Of a stretch of DNA of 64,000 bases, positions 36,762 to 45,602 are shown one piece after another. Within the stretch, counting starts at the first letter, position 1, and every line of letters starts with the position of its first letter. The stretch is from Bacteroidota bacterium (lineage in GTDB: Bacteria > Bacteroidota > Bacteroidia > Chitinophagales > BACL12), in assembly GCA_016706865.1 (NCBI GenBank), contig JADJIS010000003.1:1116001-1180000 (forward strand). The letters are read 5' to 3'. The position numbers and the translations under genes are program-made. The notes under the pieces are model-generated. The model saw only the letters and a list, made by a program, of their open reading frames with translations, was not told the DNA's origin and did not search any database.

Positions 36762-39056
36762 ATGAAAATTCTATATTTCTTTTTTTCGGTATTACTACTC
36801 TCCTGCAGTGCAACCTCCATTGATGATAGCAAGTCCCATTTAAACTGGCCTGAAAGGTCTGTTTTGATGGATAATTTCAGACAACAGGATTCCATTTGTG
36901 TTATTTATGGAAAAGAGGATGGACTTCTTTCCGAAGCCATTATTGCAGACATTTCAGATGTGGGTCAAATTAACGATAGAATTAAAATAATAATAAGACG
37001 CGATGATGAAGTTACTCAGTCGGAGTTAACTAAATTTCCTTTATATATTATTGGAACAATAAATAATTTATTGGTAAAAAGGCTTGATGAAAATATGCCT
37101 GTTAATTTCACTGAAAGAGGATTTATATTTGACAATAAGGAATATACTGATAAATCAGGCATAATTAAGATATCACTTTATCCTAATCTTTTTAATCCGC
37201 AATTACCATTAACATTAATTGCTGCAAATTCGGAAGAAAATCTTATAGAATATGTAAAAGACCAATTTACACAAAGCTGGGGATATTTTTTCTGGGATAG
37301 CTGGGGTTACCAGATATATGAAAAAGGGAACAGAATTGTAATGGGTAATTTTTCGGAAGATAAAACCACATTATGGACCATCGACAAAAAATTGCATTGG
37401 GATTTTAGCTATGATGGTGTTAAAGTAAAGGAAGATAAAAACATACAATTTTATACGCATTCTCCGGATATTTCGATGGATAAAATAAATGCAATTGAAG
37501 TAAAAACAGCTTTCGATCTGGATGCTTTAGAAAAATTTATTGGCATTGAATTACGTGAGCAGATCAAATACCATATTTATCCCTCACCGGAGATCAAAAC
37601 ACTTATGCAAAATAATCCGGAACAGGCAAATATTGATTTTGAAAACAATACTTTGCATACGGTAATTGATCAGGAATATACCAATATGTTTTCGGAGTCA
37701 CCTTGTAAACTAGCGCTGCGAAAGATTTTAGGCGAGCCTGAAATAAATGCTTTGGAGACCGGACTTGCAATTAAATTTACAAAAAACTGGCAGGGAACGG
37801 ACTATAAGTTACAGGCAAAACATTTGTTGGATGCAACACTTTTACCTGAAATAAAAACATTGTTTGATAATAATTCTTTTAATGAACGCTCTACTTATTT
37901 GATGAAAATAGCAGCTGCAAGTTTTGTTGATTACCTCATCACAGAAAGTCCGATTAAAGAGAGTTTTGTAAAAGATTATCCCACATTAAACTCTTCCGAT
38001 CTTTTAAAAATTCCCAATCTGGAACAAGACTGGAAAATATATGTAACAAAACAAAGTTCTGATCTAAAGAACAGCTCCCCTTCTATACCAACAGACAATA
38101 ATTTTTTAAAGGGATTTAATTTTGCGCATGAAGGATATCAGGTTTATAATGGTTATTTAGGTTCGGAGGCTGATCGTTCTATAAAAAAATTAAAGGAGAT
38201 AGGCGTTAATTCCATCACCATTATTCCTTATTCCGGTTTTCGTTCCATGACCAAACCTGCACCGATAGGATTTTCAAATAGCGCAGGATCTGAAAATGAT
38301 GCAAGCATTATACATTCAGCATATGAGGCACATCAAAATGGAATGTCGGTTATGATAAAACCTCAACTCTGGAGCCATTTAGGATGGACCGGAGATATCA
38401 CCATGGGCTCACAAAAAGATTGGGATCTGTTTTTTGAATATTATGAGCAATGGATAATACATTATGCACTGATGGCAGAATTATATGATGTGGAAATGTT
38501 CTGCATTGGAGTTGAATTTCAAAATGCATCCTTATCGGAACACAATAAGTGGGATGACCTGTTTGATAAAGTTCGCAAAATTTATTCCGGTAAAATAACC
38601 TATGCAGCAAATTGGGGGACGGAATTTGAAACTGTTTCTTTTTGGGATAAACTGGATTATATTTCAGTGAATTGTTATTATCCCTTAAGTTCAAAAACTG
38701 ATCCTACAGATGCAGAATTATTAGCAGCATTTGAAAAAAATCTTGACATTATTGAACGCGCACATATAAAATATAATTTACCCGTATTATTTACCGAGAT
38801 CGGTTTTAAAAGTATTGCAGCGCCCTGGATAAATCCACATAAAGACGCTGACGAACAGGATTACAGTGAAGATGCGCAGAAACGCTGTTATTCCATTATG
38901 CAACAGGCAATGGCAGATGAAGATTGGATAAAAGGTGTTTATTTTTGGAAATGGCCGAGTTATATGCAATATTCCGACGAATACAATAAAGATTTTACTC
39001 CCTGCGGAAAAGAAGCCGAAGCTGTAATAAAAAATTGGTTCTTAGGAAATAATTAG
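36762..39056 (+). CDS. GH113-like glycoside hydrolase lipoprotein with long N-terminal domain
   Basis: 764 residues. Lipoprotein signal with lipobox LLSC at ~residues 12-15. Residues ~20-440 are an uncharacterised alpha/beta region (WGYFFWDSWGYQIYEKGNRIVMG; a helical part resembling a gluzincin remnant but with no HExxH). Residues ~450-764 are a TIM barrel resembling GH113 mannanases: KGFNFAHEGYQVYNGYLGSE, candidate acid/base Glu585 (CIGVEFQN), candidate nucleophile Glu679 (LFTEIGFKS). It likely hydrolyses a beta-glycan at the cell surface. A two-domain lipoprotein of this kind is unusual for GH113. Single gene with its own promoter. Confidence 0.82.
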   Translation: MKILYFFFSVLLLSCSATSIDDSKSHLNWPERSVLMDNFRQQDSICVIYGKEDGLLSEAIIADISDVGQINDRIKIIIRRDDEVTQSELTKFPLYIIGTINNLLVKRLDENMPVNFTERGFIFDNKEYTDKSGIIKISLYPNLFNPQLPLTLIAANSEENLIEYVKDQFTQSWGYFFWDSWGYQIYEKGNRIVMGNFSEDKTTLWTIDKKLHWDFSYDGVKVKEDKNIQFYTHSPDISMDKINAIEVKTAFDLDALEKFIGIELREQIKYHIYPSPEIKTLMQNNPEQANIDFENNTLHTVIDQEYTNMFSESPCKLALRKILGEPEINALETGLAIKFTKNWQGTDYKLQAKHLLDATLLPEIKTLFDNNSFNERSTYLMKIAAASFVDYLITESPIKESFVKDYPTLNSSDLLKIPNLEQDWKIYVTKQSSDLKNSSPSIPTDNNFLKGFNFAHEGYQVYNGYLGSEADRSIKKLKEIGVNSITIIPYSGFRSMTKPAPIGFSNSAGSENDASIIHSAYEAHQNGMSVMIKPQLWSHLGWTGDITMGSQKDWDLFFEYYEQWIIHYALMAELYDVEMFCIGVEFQNASLSEHNKWDDLFDKVRKIYSGKITYAANWGTEFETVSFWDKLDYISVNCYYPLSSKTDPTDAELLAAFEKNLDIIERAHIKYNLPVLFTEIGFKSIAAPWINPHKDADEQDYSEDAQKRCYSIMQQAMADEDWIKGVYFWKWPSYMQYSDEYNKDFTPCGKEAEAVIKNWFLGNN

Positions 39057-39062
39057 TTCAGA

Positions 39063-39686
39063 TCAATAAGCACAATCTGTCTTATATAAGATCATATAAT
39101 CCACAATGGCTTGGATGGCAGATGTTTTCATATCTCTTTTTAAAGATCCATCCTGAATTACTGCACTGGTGAGTGTCCAAACTCTGCAAAAATCAGTATC
39201 CATTGCTTTTTGAGCCTTTGCCATAGCAAGAATTAAATTAATGGTATAACTGGTTTTCTTTTTAGATGCAGCCATTTCCAGAATATTGATCGCTTCATCC
39301 ACAACAAAATAATCATCCATTGCAATTAAATAACCAAGGCATAATAATTCATCTGCACTTAATTCAGTAAGTATAAGTTTTTCTGTTGTGGTGGAATGAG
39401 CTTTGGCAAGATATTCTTTGAATTTATCTGCATTATTATTTCCATCATAATTCCAACCAATTGCGTTAATTACGGCAGCCTTTGCATCAATTGGATTTTC
39501 TTTATTCAAAAGAAATGCTGCAACTTCATCATTCATTTCTCTTCCAACTTCAGCCTTCGAAACAATATCATAATCGTAATATGCTGATGCAAAATAGGTG
39601 GATGTTAAAGGTGAATCGGCTTTTGCCACAGATAAAAAAAGGCATAGCATTATCAGGAGAAAACTTTTGTTGATGTGCATGTTCAA
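39063..39686 (-). CDS. Secreted alpha-helical protein of unknown function
   Basis: 207 residues with a signal peptide (~1-23, SVAKA). The mature part is helical (NDEVAAFLLNKENPIDAKAAVINAIGWN, LTELSADELLCLGYLIAMDDYF) with three cysteines. No family was recognised. The start overlaps the stop of the upstream membrane-protein gene by four bases (ATGA), so the two are translationally coupled and probably act together. A second ATG two codons in is possible. Confidence 0.7.
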   Translation of the reverse strand: MNMHINKSFLLIMLCLFLSVAKADSPLTSTYFASAYYDYDIVSKAEVGREMNDEVAAFLLNKENPIDAKAAVINAIGWNYDGNNNADKFKEYLAKAHSTTTEKLILTELSADELLCLGYLIAMDDYFVVDEAINILEMAASKKKTSYTINLILAMAKAQKAMDTDFCRVWTLTSAVIQDGSLKRDMKTSAIQAIVDYMILYKTDCAY

Positions 39687-40309
39687 TTATTTGGTAGTTG
39701 AATTAATTCAGGATGTTGATATAAATAATAAATAACAGGTATAGTGATCAATAAGGCAATAATTAACGGAATGGTTATTTTTCGTTTATCGTATTTAACA
39801 CCTTTTCCGATAAGTTGATTCCATAACAATTCAGATAATATCAAAGCACCGGCAATTCTTATCAAAATAGCGGCAAAACTACCCGGTGGGAGAATATAAT
39901 AGGAAAGATAACCCGCAAATGCAGTAAAAACCACAGAAAAAAGAATAACCTGCCAAACAGCTTTTTTATTTACCTTCCAAACATTCATAGCCAACATAAT
40001 TCCACCGAATAATGGCGAGAAAAAGATGGTAAAAGCAAGAATTACCGTTTGTGAATATAATACAGGTAAAACCACTTTAACTTCTTCAGGTTGCTCATTT
40101 ATCACCACAGCCTCTTCCACTACCATTCTCGCAGTAATCGCAGAACGCAGGGCATCAGCCCCCGGAAAAAATAGTTTTCTTTTTTCACATTCATCTAAAA
40201 CAGCCAATATCATCTCATCAAGATACATAGCCTCATTGGCCTTGAGCGCTGTCAACAGGTCTTCATCGGGCATTCTTGCTACCACTAACTTGTAACTATT
40301 TTCCGACAT
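39683..40309 (-). CDS. Four-helix membrane protein of unknown function
   Basis: 208 residues. A soluble, acidic N-terminal ~80 residues with a CEKRK stretch precedes four transmembrane segments (~85-110, 115-135, 140-160, 175-195). No family was recognised. It is the first gene of a two-gene operon with the secreted protein that follows, and is divergent from the 40349 gene across only 39 bases. Confidence 0.7.
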   Translation of the reverse strand: MSENSYKLVVARMPDEDLLTALKANEAMYLDEMILAVLDECEKRKLFFPGADALRSAITARMVVEEAVVINEQPEEVKVVLPVLYSQTVILAFTIFFSPLFGGIMLAMNVWKVNKKAVWQVILFSVVFTAFAGYLSYYILPPGSFAAILIRIAGALILSELLWNQLIGKGVKYDKRKITIPLIIALLITIPVIYYLYQHPELIQLPNN

Positions 40310-40323
40310 ACCTGCTTAATTTA

Positions 40324-40331
40324 TATTTTTG
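40324..40331 (+). promoter_or_regulatory. -7 motif TATTTTTG
   Basis: Matches TAnnTTTG in the 39-base divergent spacer, 17 bases before the ATG at 40349. No convincing -33 element is seen. Confidence 0.4.
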
Positions 40332-40348
40332 CACGATCAATTATTATT

Positions 40349-41212
40349 ATGAACGTAAAATTACCGCTATTTCTTTGTTTTTTCTATTGCTCAATGCTTT
40401 CTGCGCAATCAAAATACAGTACAACAGGACTTTTTGCCTATTCAGGTGCTTTATCAATACCACAAAAGTATGAGTGCGGTCCCGGACAATTAACGAAAGA
40501 TGGTAGTCATTTTATTTTAGGACTTACCGAAGGAGATTTTGAAAATGTTTTTGACCTGCTTTCAAATATCTATTTATACGACCTAAATGCGAGCTCCGGA
40601 ACTGATGCCATCAAAAGTTTTGGCCTTCCCGCTGCCTTGGATTCCATTAGATATTTTCAGTGCAGCGGTTCAGAAAATGAACAAACTTTGGTTTATGTGG
40701 TAAATGAAATGGGAGGATGGAACGATAATGATCTTGGTTTAGCAGAAAAGAAAGCAGATGGAACCTATACAAAAACCAGAATGCTGGATGAAATAAACGA
40801 CCCGGCGTTGAGCGATGCCTACCCATGGGTTTCCGGCGATGGAAACCGCTTGTTTTACAGTCGCGATTTTAAATTATTTTTTACGGAAAGAAGTGGACCC
40901 GAAGCTAAATTTAACACTCCCGTTTTAGTGGATTTTGAAGGTGATGTAGAATTAGAAGTTGTGTCCTGTTGGTTAACACCCGATGAAAAAAATTTGTTTA
41001 TCATCGCTAATAATCAAATTTACAAAGCCAATAGAAAATCAAAAACAGACCCTTTTTCTTTGCCAACTTTATTTACCAAAGAATTTAAAGATTTTTATTT
41101 TATTGCAGGATTAAGTTTTTTGGGGGATAAAAAAACAATGTATATTTATTATTCCGATGAAGAAACTCAGGAAATATTAATTTACAAATTAAAAGACGGA
41201 AAAGCCTGGTAA
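40349..41212 (+). CDS. Secreted beta-propeller-like protein (TolB/PD40-like)
   Basis: 287 residues with a signal peptide (~1-20, MLSAQ). Repeats such as QLTKDGSHFILGLTEGD, PWVSGDGNRLFYSRDFKLFFTERSG and WLTPDEKNLFIIANNQIYKANR have the (D/S)G..L.(F/Y) pattern of PD40/TolB blades, suggesting a partial propeller. Function is unknown. The next lipoprotein frame begins at or within a few bases of its stop codon, so the two are probably one operon. Confidence 0.7.
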   Translation: MNVKLPLFLCFFYCSMLSAQSKYSTTGLFAYSGALSIPQKYECGPGQLTKDGSHFILGLTEGDFENVFDLLSNIYLYDLNASSGTDAIKSFGLPAALDSIRYFQCSGSENEQTLVYVVNEMGGWNDNDLGLAEKKADGTYTKTRMLDEINDPALSDAYPWVSGDGNRLFYSRDFKLFFTERSGPEAKFNTPVLVDFEGDVELEVVSCWLTPDEKNLFIIANNQIYKANRKSKTDPFSLPTLFTKEFKDFYFIAGLSFLGDKKTMYIYYSDEETQEILIYKLKDGKAW

Positions 41213-41745
41213 AACGACTACTGAAATATTATTTATTATTTTTAATATTTTCTGCCTGCAATTCCGGTCATGAGCTACCCGATTACAGCAATTTTAATCA
41301 TATTATAAAAATACGTGACTTTGAAATTTATATTCCTAAATATCTACACGCCGATAAAAAAATAAATCCGAAAGCAACAATTGCTTATGCCGATTCTACG
41401 AATAATACCATTTTTATGGTGATCAAAGATAAAATCCCAAACACAGAAAGGGATAGTATTACTATTGAATTGGAAAATTATTTCAACTTCGCAGAGCTTG
41501 CCATTTTAAATACCTTAAGCGATGCCAAAGAATCGAACAGAGAAAATATTACAATTAATCTTAATGATGCAATGGTTGCAAACATAGAAGGTAAATACGG
41601 CGATCAAAAAGTATATTATTGCCTTACCATTGTAAAAACAGAATATTATTTTTATCAGTTAATTGGCTGGACGCTCTACAAATTGAAAGATACCAATGGC
41701 AAGGATATTTGTGATGCAGCTTTATCCTTTGCCGAATTGAATTGA
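41209..41745 (+). CDS. Small lipoprotein without a canonical start codon
   Basis: The first ATG in frame (41416) is internal. The frame is open upstream, and from CTG at 41221 it reads KYYLLFLIFSAC, a complete lipoprotein signal with lipobox FSAC. No ATG, GTG or TTG is present between 41206 and this signal; CTG 41221 or GTA 41209 (overlapping the upstream TAA) are the candidates. The mature ~160 residues (IRDFEIYIPKYLHADKKINPKATIAYAD; KVYYCLTIVKTEYYFYQLIGWTLY) look like a compact alpha/beta domain of a common Bacteroidota lipoprotein type. It may be translated by re-initiation after the upstream gene. Confidence 0.6.
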   Translation, partial: VKRLLKYYLLFLIFSACNSGHELPDYSNFNHIIKIRDFEIYIPKYLHADKKINPKATIAYADSTNNTIFMVIKDKIPNTERDSITIELENYFNFAELAILNTLSDAKESNRENITINLNDAMVANIEGKYGDQKVYYCLTIVKTEYYFYQLIGWTLYKLKDTNGKDICDAALSFAELN

Positions 41746-41778
41746 ATCGTGAATCGAAAATCGTGAGTCGTGAATCCG
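41744..41778. repeat. Heptamer tandem array, GAATCGT family
   Basis: Five consecutive 7-base units (GAATCGT, GAATCGA, AAATCGT, GAGTCGT, GAATCCG), starting at the stop codon of the upstream lipoprotein gene. The same family appears at 42011-42024 and reverse-complemented at 49482-49509. Confidence 0.88.
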
Positions 41779-41850
41779 GTACTGCTAACATTGGAACTTT
41801 TGATTTTGACCTTAAATTTTTTTCTGACTCGGAGCATTCTCACCACTGAA

Positions 41851-41886
41851 ACATGAAGTGATCGACGCAGGAGATCTACTTCATGT
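41851..41886. repeat. 36-bp hairpin element, copy 3 (reverse orientation)
   Basis: Arms ACATGAAGT / ACTTCATGT enclose GATCGACGCAGGAGATCT, the exact reverse complement of the 8.5-kb core. One stem pair differs from the other copies in both arms (T-A replaced by A-T), so pairing is kept. The flank CTGAA before the left arm is also shared. Confidence 0.9.
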
Positions 41887-41893
41887 CCTTACT

Positions 41894-41919
41894 CCCGTCC
41901 GACCGGTCATCCGGGCGGG
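41894..41919. repeat. GC-rich hairpin
   Basis: Arms CCCGTCCG / CGGGCGGG (one T-G wobble) with a 10-base loop containing ACCGGT. Its composition stands out sharply from the AT-rich surroundings, and it lies 7 bases from the 36-bp element. It resembles REP-like palindromes. Confidence 0.7.
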
Positions 41920-41982
41920 CACCACTCACCCATAATCGCAGTTAAAAATAAAAAGCAAGAATATCCGACTCTCGAGAACCAA

Positions 41983-42024
41983 ACTCATTACTCATAACTC
42001 ATAACTCATTTCGTGAATCGCGAG
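41983..42024. repeat. Heptamer tandem array, ACTCATA then GAATCG-type units
   Basis: Four ACTCATA/ACTCATT units are followed without gap by TCGTGAA and TCGCGAG: six units in one unbroken period of 7, switching family part-way through. Confidence 0.85.
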
Positions 42025-42062
42025 TACACGTCACATCATGAACCTTAATTGCGATCAATCCC

Positions 42063-42070
42063 TATCTTTG
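42063..42070 (+). promoter_or_regulatory. -7 motif TATCTTTG
   Basis: Matches TAnnTTTG, 15 bases before the ATG at 42086. No -33 TTG at standard spacing. Confidence 0.4.
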
Positions 42071-42085
42071 TAAAAATTATATGGA

Positions 42086-42808
42086 ATGAAGAGCTATTTT
42101 ATTGTTGTGATATTATTTTCTTTTTTGTTGATATCCAACGGATGTAAAGAAAAACAGCCTGAAGTTGCTGAAGTTTCGAAGGAATTATTTTATGGAAAAA
42201 TTGTATATTCATCCATTGTAGAAGCTATAGATACAGTATTTAAATTGAATATGGAGGCCATTAGTCCATATAAAATTGATATTTATGTTGACGAAAATAA
42301 TTTCCGTATGATTGAATATGGAGGATTATCGCACAGCAATTTAATACTGGATAAAACCGATAAAGCAGCATGGCAATTAGATACCATAAAAAAGCTAGCA
42401 TATTTGGGCGAATATTCTGACCTGGGTGATCCCAATGCTGAGTTAAGGGATCTCATGCCTGATCATTTTAAACCTATTGTTGAGGTAACAAATGAAAAAG
42501 AAACGATATTAGGACACCCTTGTACGAAATATAAAGTTGTGCGCTCAGGATTTATTCCGAATGATAATGAAGCTTTTATTTGGGTTGCTGATGATTTTAA
42601 GATTCCTGCATCGCGATATGATATTCAAACGGAGATCAATCATGCTGCAGTTCCTGCACCACTTATTATTGGGTTTGAAGATGGCGCAATTATGCGATTA
42701 ACAGTTAAAACAAAATCATATACACGCAGTTTTGAAATTATTGAATTGCAAAAGGATTTTTTTCCAACGGGTATTTTTGAAATTCCTGAAGGTTACCAAA
42801 AAAAATAA
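42086..42808 (+). CDS. Lipoprotein, DUF4412/GLPGLI-like
   Basis: 240 residues with a lipoprotein signal (lipobox SNGC at ~17-20). The mature part (YGKIVYSSIVEAID, FRMIEYGGLSHSNLILDKTDKAAWQLD, ETILGHPCTKYKVV, AFIWVADDFKIPASRYD) follows the pattern of the DUF4412/GLPGLI group, periplasmic beta-rich proteins of unknown function. The assignment is by resemblance. The downstream Ycf48-like gene starts 3 bases later. Confidence 0.72.
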   Translation: MKSYFIVVILFSFLLISNGCKEKQPEVAEVSKELFYGKIVYSSIVEAIDTVFKLNMEAISPYKIDIYVDENNFRMIEYGGLSHSNLILDKTDKAAWQLDTIKKLAYLGEYSDLGDPNAELRDLMPDHFKPIVEVTNEKETILGHPCTKYKVVRSGFIPNDNEAFIWVADDFKIPASRYDIQTEINHAAVPAPLIIGFEDGAIMRLTVKTKSYTRSFEIIELQKDFFPTGIFEIPEGYQKK

Positions 42809-42811
42809 ATT

Positions 42812-43843
42812 ATGAAACAAATTTTTATTCTTGTTTTATGTAATTTTTATTTATCCATTTTAGTTGCACAGACTAATTATGCCATTGAAATAGTTCATCA
42901 GGATGTTAATACGAGTTTGAGAGGATTATGTGTGGTAAATGATTCTGTTATTTGGACCAGCGGTAGTAATGGTTATGTGGGAAGATCCATTGATGCCGGC
43001 AAAACATGGGACTTCAAACAAATACATCCCTACGACAGTGCTGAATTCAGAGATATTGAAGCATTTGATGCAAATACTGCTGTGGTTATGAGCAGTGTTC
43101 AACCTGCATGCATTTTAAAAACAGTGGATGGAGGTAATACATGGAAAGAAGTTTTCAGAAATGACGATCCCGCTATATTTTTAGATGCTATTGATTTTGA
43201 TGGCAAAAAAGGAATTTGTTTGGGAGATCCCATAAATAATTGGTTTTATTTTTTGTCTACAAATAATAAGGGAGATAGCTGGAAGGAAATAAAAAATAAA
43301 AATAATTTAGCACCTGACAGCACTTATGCATTTGCTGCAAGTGGGTCGGCAATGCAATTATTAGATGGTAAAACGATAATTTTTGGTACTGGTGGAAAAA
43401 ACGCCTCGATTTTTTGTTCAGATAATTTCGGTAAAAATTGGAAGATATCAAAAACACCGATGGTGGCCGGAAAACAATCCGAAGGAATATTCTCCATTGA
43501 TTTCCCAACGAAATATCATGGCTTAATTGGTGGAGGAGATTATCTAAATCCGGATATTATGAATACTAATTTATTTTATGGAGAATTTCAATCCCCCGAT
43601 ATTATCAATTTCACTTCTTCTTTCCCAAATCCTTCAGGATATATTTCCTGTATAAAGTATTTACCCTATCCTTATGAAGTAATAATGTGTGGTACGGGAG
43701 GAGTAGATGTAAATAATTCTTTTTTAGATAGAACAATAAATATTAGTGAGGAAGGCTATAATGTTATTGGGATATCCGGTTTCGGAAAAGCAGTTTACCT
43801 CGCAGGCAATAACGGAAAGATTGGTAAACTCCTCAAAAATTGA
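42812..43843 (+). CDS. Ycf48-like beta-propeller secreted protein
   Basis: 343 residues: signal peptide (~1-19, ILVAQ), then BNR/Asp-box blades SIDAGKTW, TVDGGNTWKEV, TNNKGDSWKEI, SDNFGKNWK. These resemble photosystem-assembly factor Ycf48/HCF136-type propellers, which in Bacteroidota have no known photosynthetic link. It is probably co-transcribed with the preceding lipoprotein gene. Confidence 0.83.
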   Translation: MKQIFILVLCNFYLSILVAQTNYAIEIVHQDVNTSLRGLCVVNDSVIWTSGSNGYVGRSIDAGKTWDFKQIHPYDSAEFRDIEAFDANTAVVMSSVQPACILKTVDGGNTWKEVFRNDDPAIFLDAIDFDGKKGICLGDPINNWFYFLSTNNKGDSWKEIKNKNNLAPDSTYAFAASGSAMQLLDGKTIIFGTGGKNASIFCSDNFGKNWKISKTPMVAGKQSEGIFSIDFPTKYHGLIGGGDYLNPDIMNTNLFYGEFQSPDIINFTSSFPNPSGYISCIKYLPYPYEVIMCGTGGVDVNNSFLDRTINISEEGYNVIGISGFGKAVYLAGNNGKIGKLLKN

Positions 43844-44182
43844 TCACCTCGGCCAAATGATCTCCTCAAAAACAAGATCACCGGGATTTATTGAACAATC
43901 TAAAGAAGGTGATGGACCCCAACCGCCATTGGTATTACAAACCTTTGTTCCATCCTCATCAAAATAATCGTATCCATAATCGTTAACACAATTATCGACA
44001 AACTTGAAGTATTTGATACCTGCCATATTATATCTTTCCACCTGAAGGCAATCATTATCATGAGGGTAATCTGCGATCAATTTTTCAATAGATTTTGGAG
44101 TACCCGCAGGCAGATCATAAGTATTGCAGGAAACTACAACAATACAAAGCCCAATAAAATTGACAAGATATCGCAAACGCAT
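43844..44182 (-). CDS. Small cysteine-containing lipoprotein
   Basis: 112 residues with lipobox VVSC at ~16-19. The mature part has DNDCLQVERYNMAGIKYFKFVDNCVNDYGYDYFDEDGTKVC; the paired cysteines suggest disulfides, and the whole fits a small beta-rich inhibitor-like fold. Not otherwise recognised. Its stop abuts the convergent propeller gene. Confidence 0.65.
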   Translation of the reverse strand: MRLRYLVNFIGLCIVVVSCNTYDLPAGTPKSIEKLIADYPHDNDCLQVERYNMAGIKYFKFVDNCVNDYGYDYFDEDGTKVCNTNGGWGPSPSLDCSINPGDLVFEEIIWPR

Positions 44183-44279
44183 CCGGGAACTATTTTGATG
44201 TTAAATTAACGTTTTTTTGGGTAAAATAATCTGTTGAATCCTAAAAATGACAATTTTAAAGCAAAAAACGAGCTAAACT

Positions 44280-45062
44280 CTAAGATTTCATAGCTTCTGC
44301 CCGCATTTTTTCACTCAATTCTTTCCCCAAATACCTGTCGATCCACCTGTGGAGCACATATAACAAGGGAGTCAGAATTATTGCAGCGGAAACCTTATAA
44401 CAATAGTTCACTGTCGCAACGGCAAAAAACAGACTTAAACTCCATTGCTGAGGTCCGATAACAAATGCGATATACAACACGATCAAACTATCAAATATTT
44501 GGGATATCACCGTAGATCCCGTGGCCCTCATCCAGATATTCTTTTCACCGGTAAAGAACTTGATCCTGTGAAATATGGTAACATCCACCAACTGACTTAC
44601 AAAAAATGCAGCAATAGAACCTGCTATTATCCACATTCCTTGTCCGAAAATTGCGCTATAGGCTTTTTGCATATCAGGAACTCCGGCATCAACATAACTT
44701 GCGGGCCAAAATCCGGCGGGTGCAAGATTGATGGCGATATAAACAACACCAAAAGCATATAAAATAAATACAATGGCAATATAACTCAATCGCTTCACTC
44801 CTTTTGTTCCAAAATATTCATTAATAATATCCGTCATTATAAATACAATGGGCCATAAAATAACCCCAACGGTAAAGTTTAGAGAGCCCTTTTCGCCAAA
44901 TAAATTCCAATTAAATGGTTTCCAGCCGAAACTATCTTCCAACGCGAATATTTTAACTCCAATAAATTCTGCTATTAACGCATTGGTGACAAAAAAAACT
45001 CCCAGAATTAAAAGTAACATAGCCGGTTTGTTGGCAAATGGATTGTGGTGATGATCTTCCAT
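44280..45062 (-). CDS. yhhQ: Queuosine precursor transporter (YhhQ/VUT family)
   Basis: 260 residues with about six membrane segments and the family core FTVGVILWPIVFIMTDIINEYFG. The family takes up queuosine precursors (preQ0/preQ1 or queuine) for tRNA modification. A His-rich N-terminus (MEDHHHN) precedes the first helix. Downstream on the same strand, 11 bases past... the order is: the methyltransferase-like gene upstream (45074-45529), then this gene, so the two are probably one operon. No queuosine biosynthesis gene is in the window. Confidence 0.88.
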   Translation of the reverse strand: MEDHHHNPFANKPAMLLLILGVFFVTNALIAEFIGVKIFALEDSFGWKPFNWNLFGEKGSLNFTVGVILWPIVFIMTDIINEYFGTKGVKRLSYIAIVFILYAFGVVYIAINLAPAGFWPASYVDAGVPDMQKAYSAIFGQGMWIIAGSIAAFFVSQLVDVTIFHRIKFFTGEKNIWMRATGSTVISQIFDSLIVLYIAFVIGPQQWSLSLFFAVATVNYCYKVSAAIILTPLLYVLHRWIDRYLGKELSEKMRAEAMKS

Positions 45063-45073
45063 ATTATGGTGGT

Positions 45074-45529
45074 TTAAATGAATGGAAAAAATTTATTTGT
45101 TTTCGCACTGTAAACAGGATATTCCGGAAAATGTTCCGTCAGCTTTTTTTCTTCATATTTCGATTTAATTTCAAACAATAAAAGTATCATTAAAGCGATC
45201 ATTAATTGATCAAAATTATGTTCCATCATAGCATATCCCAATGCAATAAAAAAAATACCTGTGTAAATCGGATGCCGCATATATTTGAACACTCCCGTAG
45301 TGATCAATGTAGCATTTTTTGTCGGGGTAGGAAGCATGGTAAGATTTCGGTTCAATTGTAAAAATGCCGTCATCACTAAAAATATTCCGCTTAGTGCTAA
45401 TGGCATACCTATATATCGCCAGATGTTGGGTAAAATCGGCTCAACCGGCTCCGGATGCCACCAATAGCCGATAAATAAAAGGATCTGAATGCTTACAAAG
45501 ATGTAATCTGCTGTCTTTTTTGGTTTCAT
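45074..45529 (-). CDS. ICMT/PEMT-like membrane methyltransferase
   Basis: 151 residues with four hydrophobic segments. The C-terminal region LITTGVFKYMRHPIYTGIFFIALGYAMM and KLTEHFPEYPVYSAKTNKFFPFI carries the RHPIY and E..L...FP.Y motifs of isoprenylcysteine carboxyl methyltransferase-like proteins, which use SAM. In bacteria the substrate is usually unknown. Eleven bases separate it from the queuosine-precursor transporter gene. Confidence 0.83.
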   Translation of the reverse strand: MKPKKTADYIFVSIQILLFIGYWWHPEPVEPILPNIWRYIGMPLALSGIFLVMTAFLQLNRNLTMLPTPTKNATLITTGVFKYMRHPIYTGIFFIALGYAMMEHNFDQLMIALMILLLFEIKSKYEEKKLTEHFPEYPVYSAKTNKFFPFI

Positions 45530-45602
45530 ATGTTTTCGGACACAACTTTACGGATTTTTATTGGTAATTTAGCAAAGGTTATCTCCTTAATAATTGCTAC
45601 TC

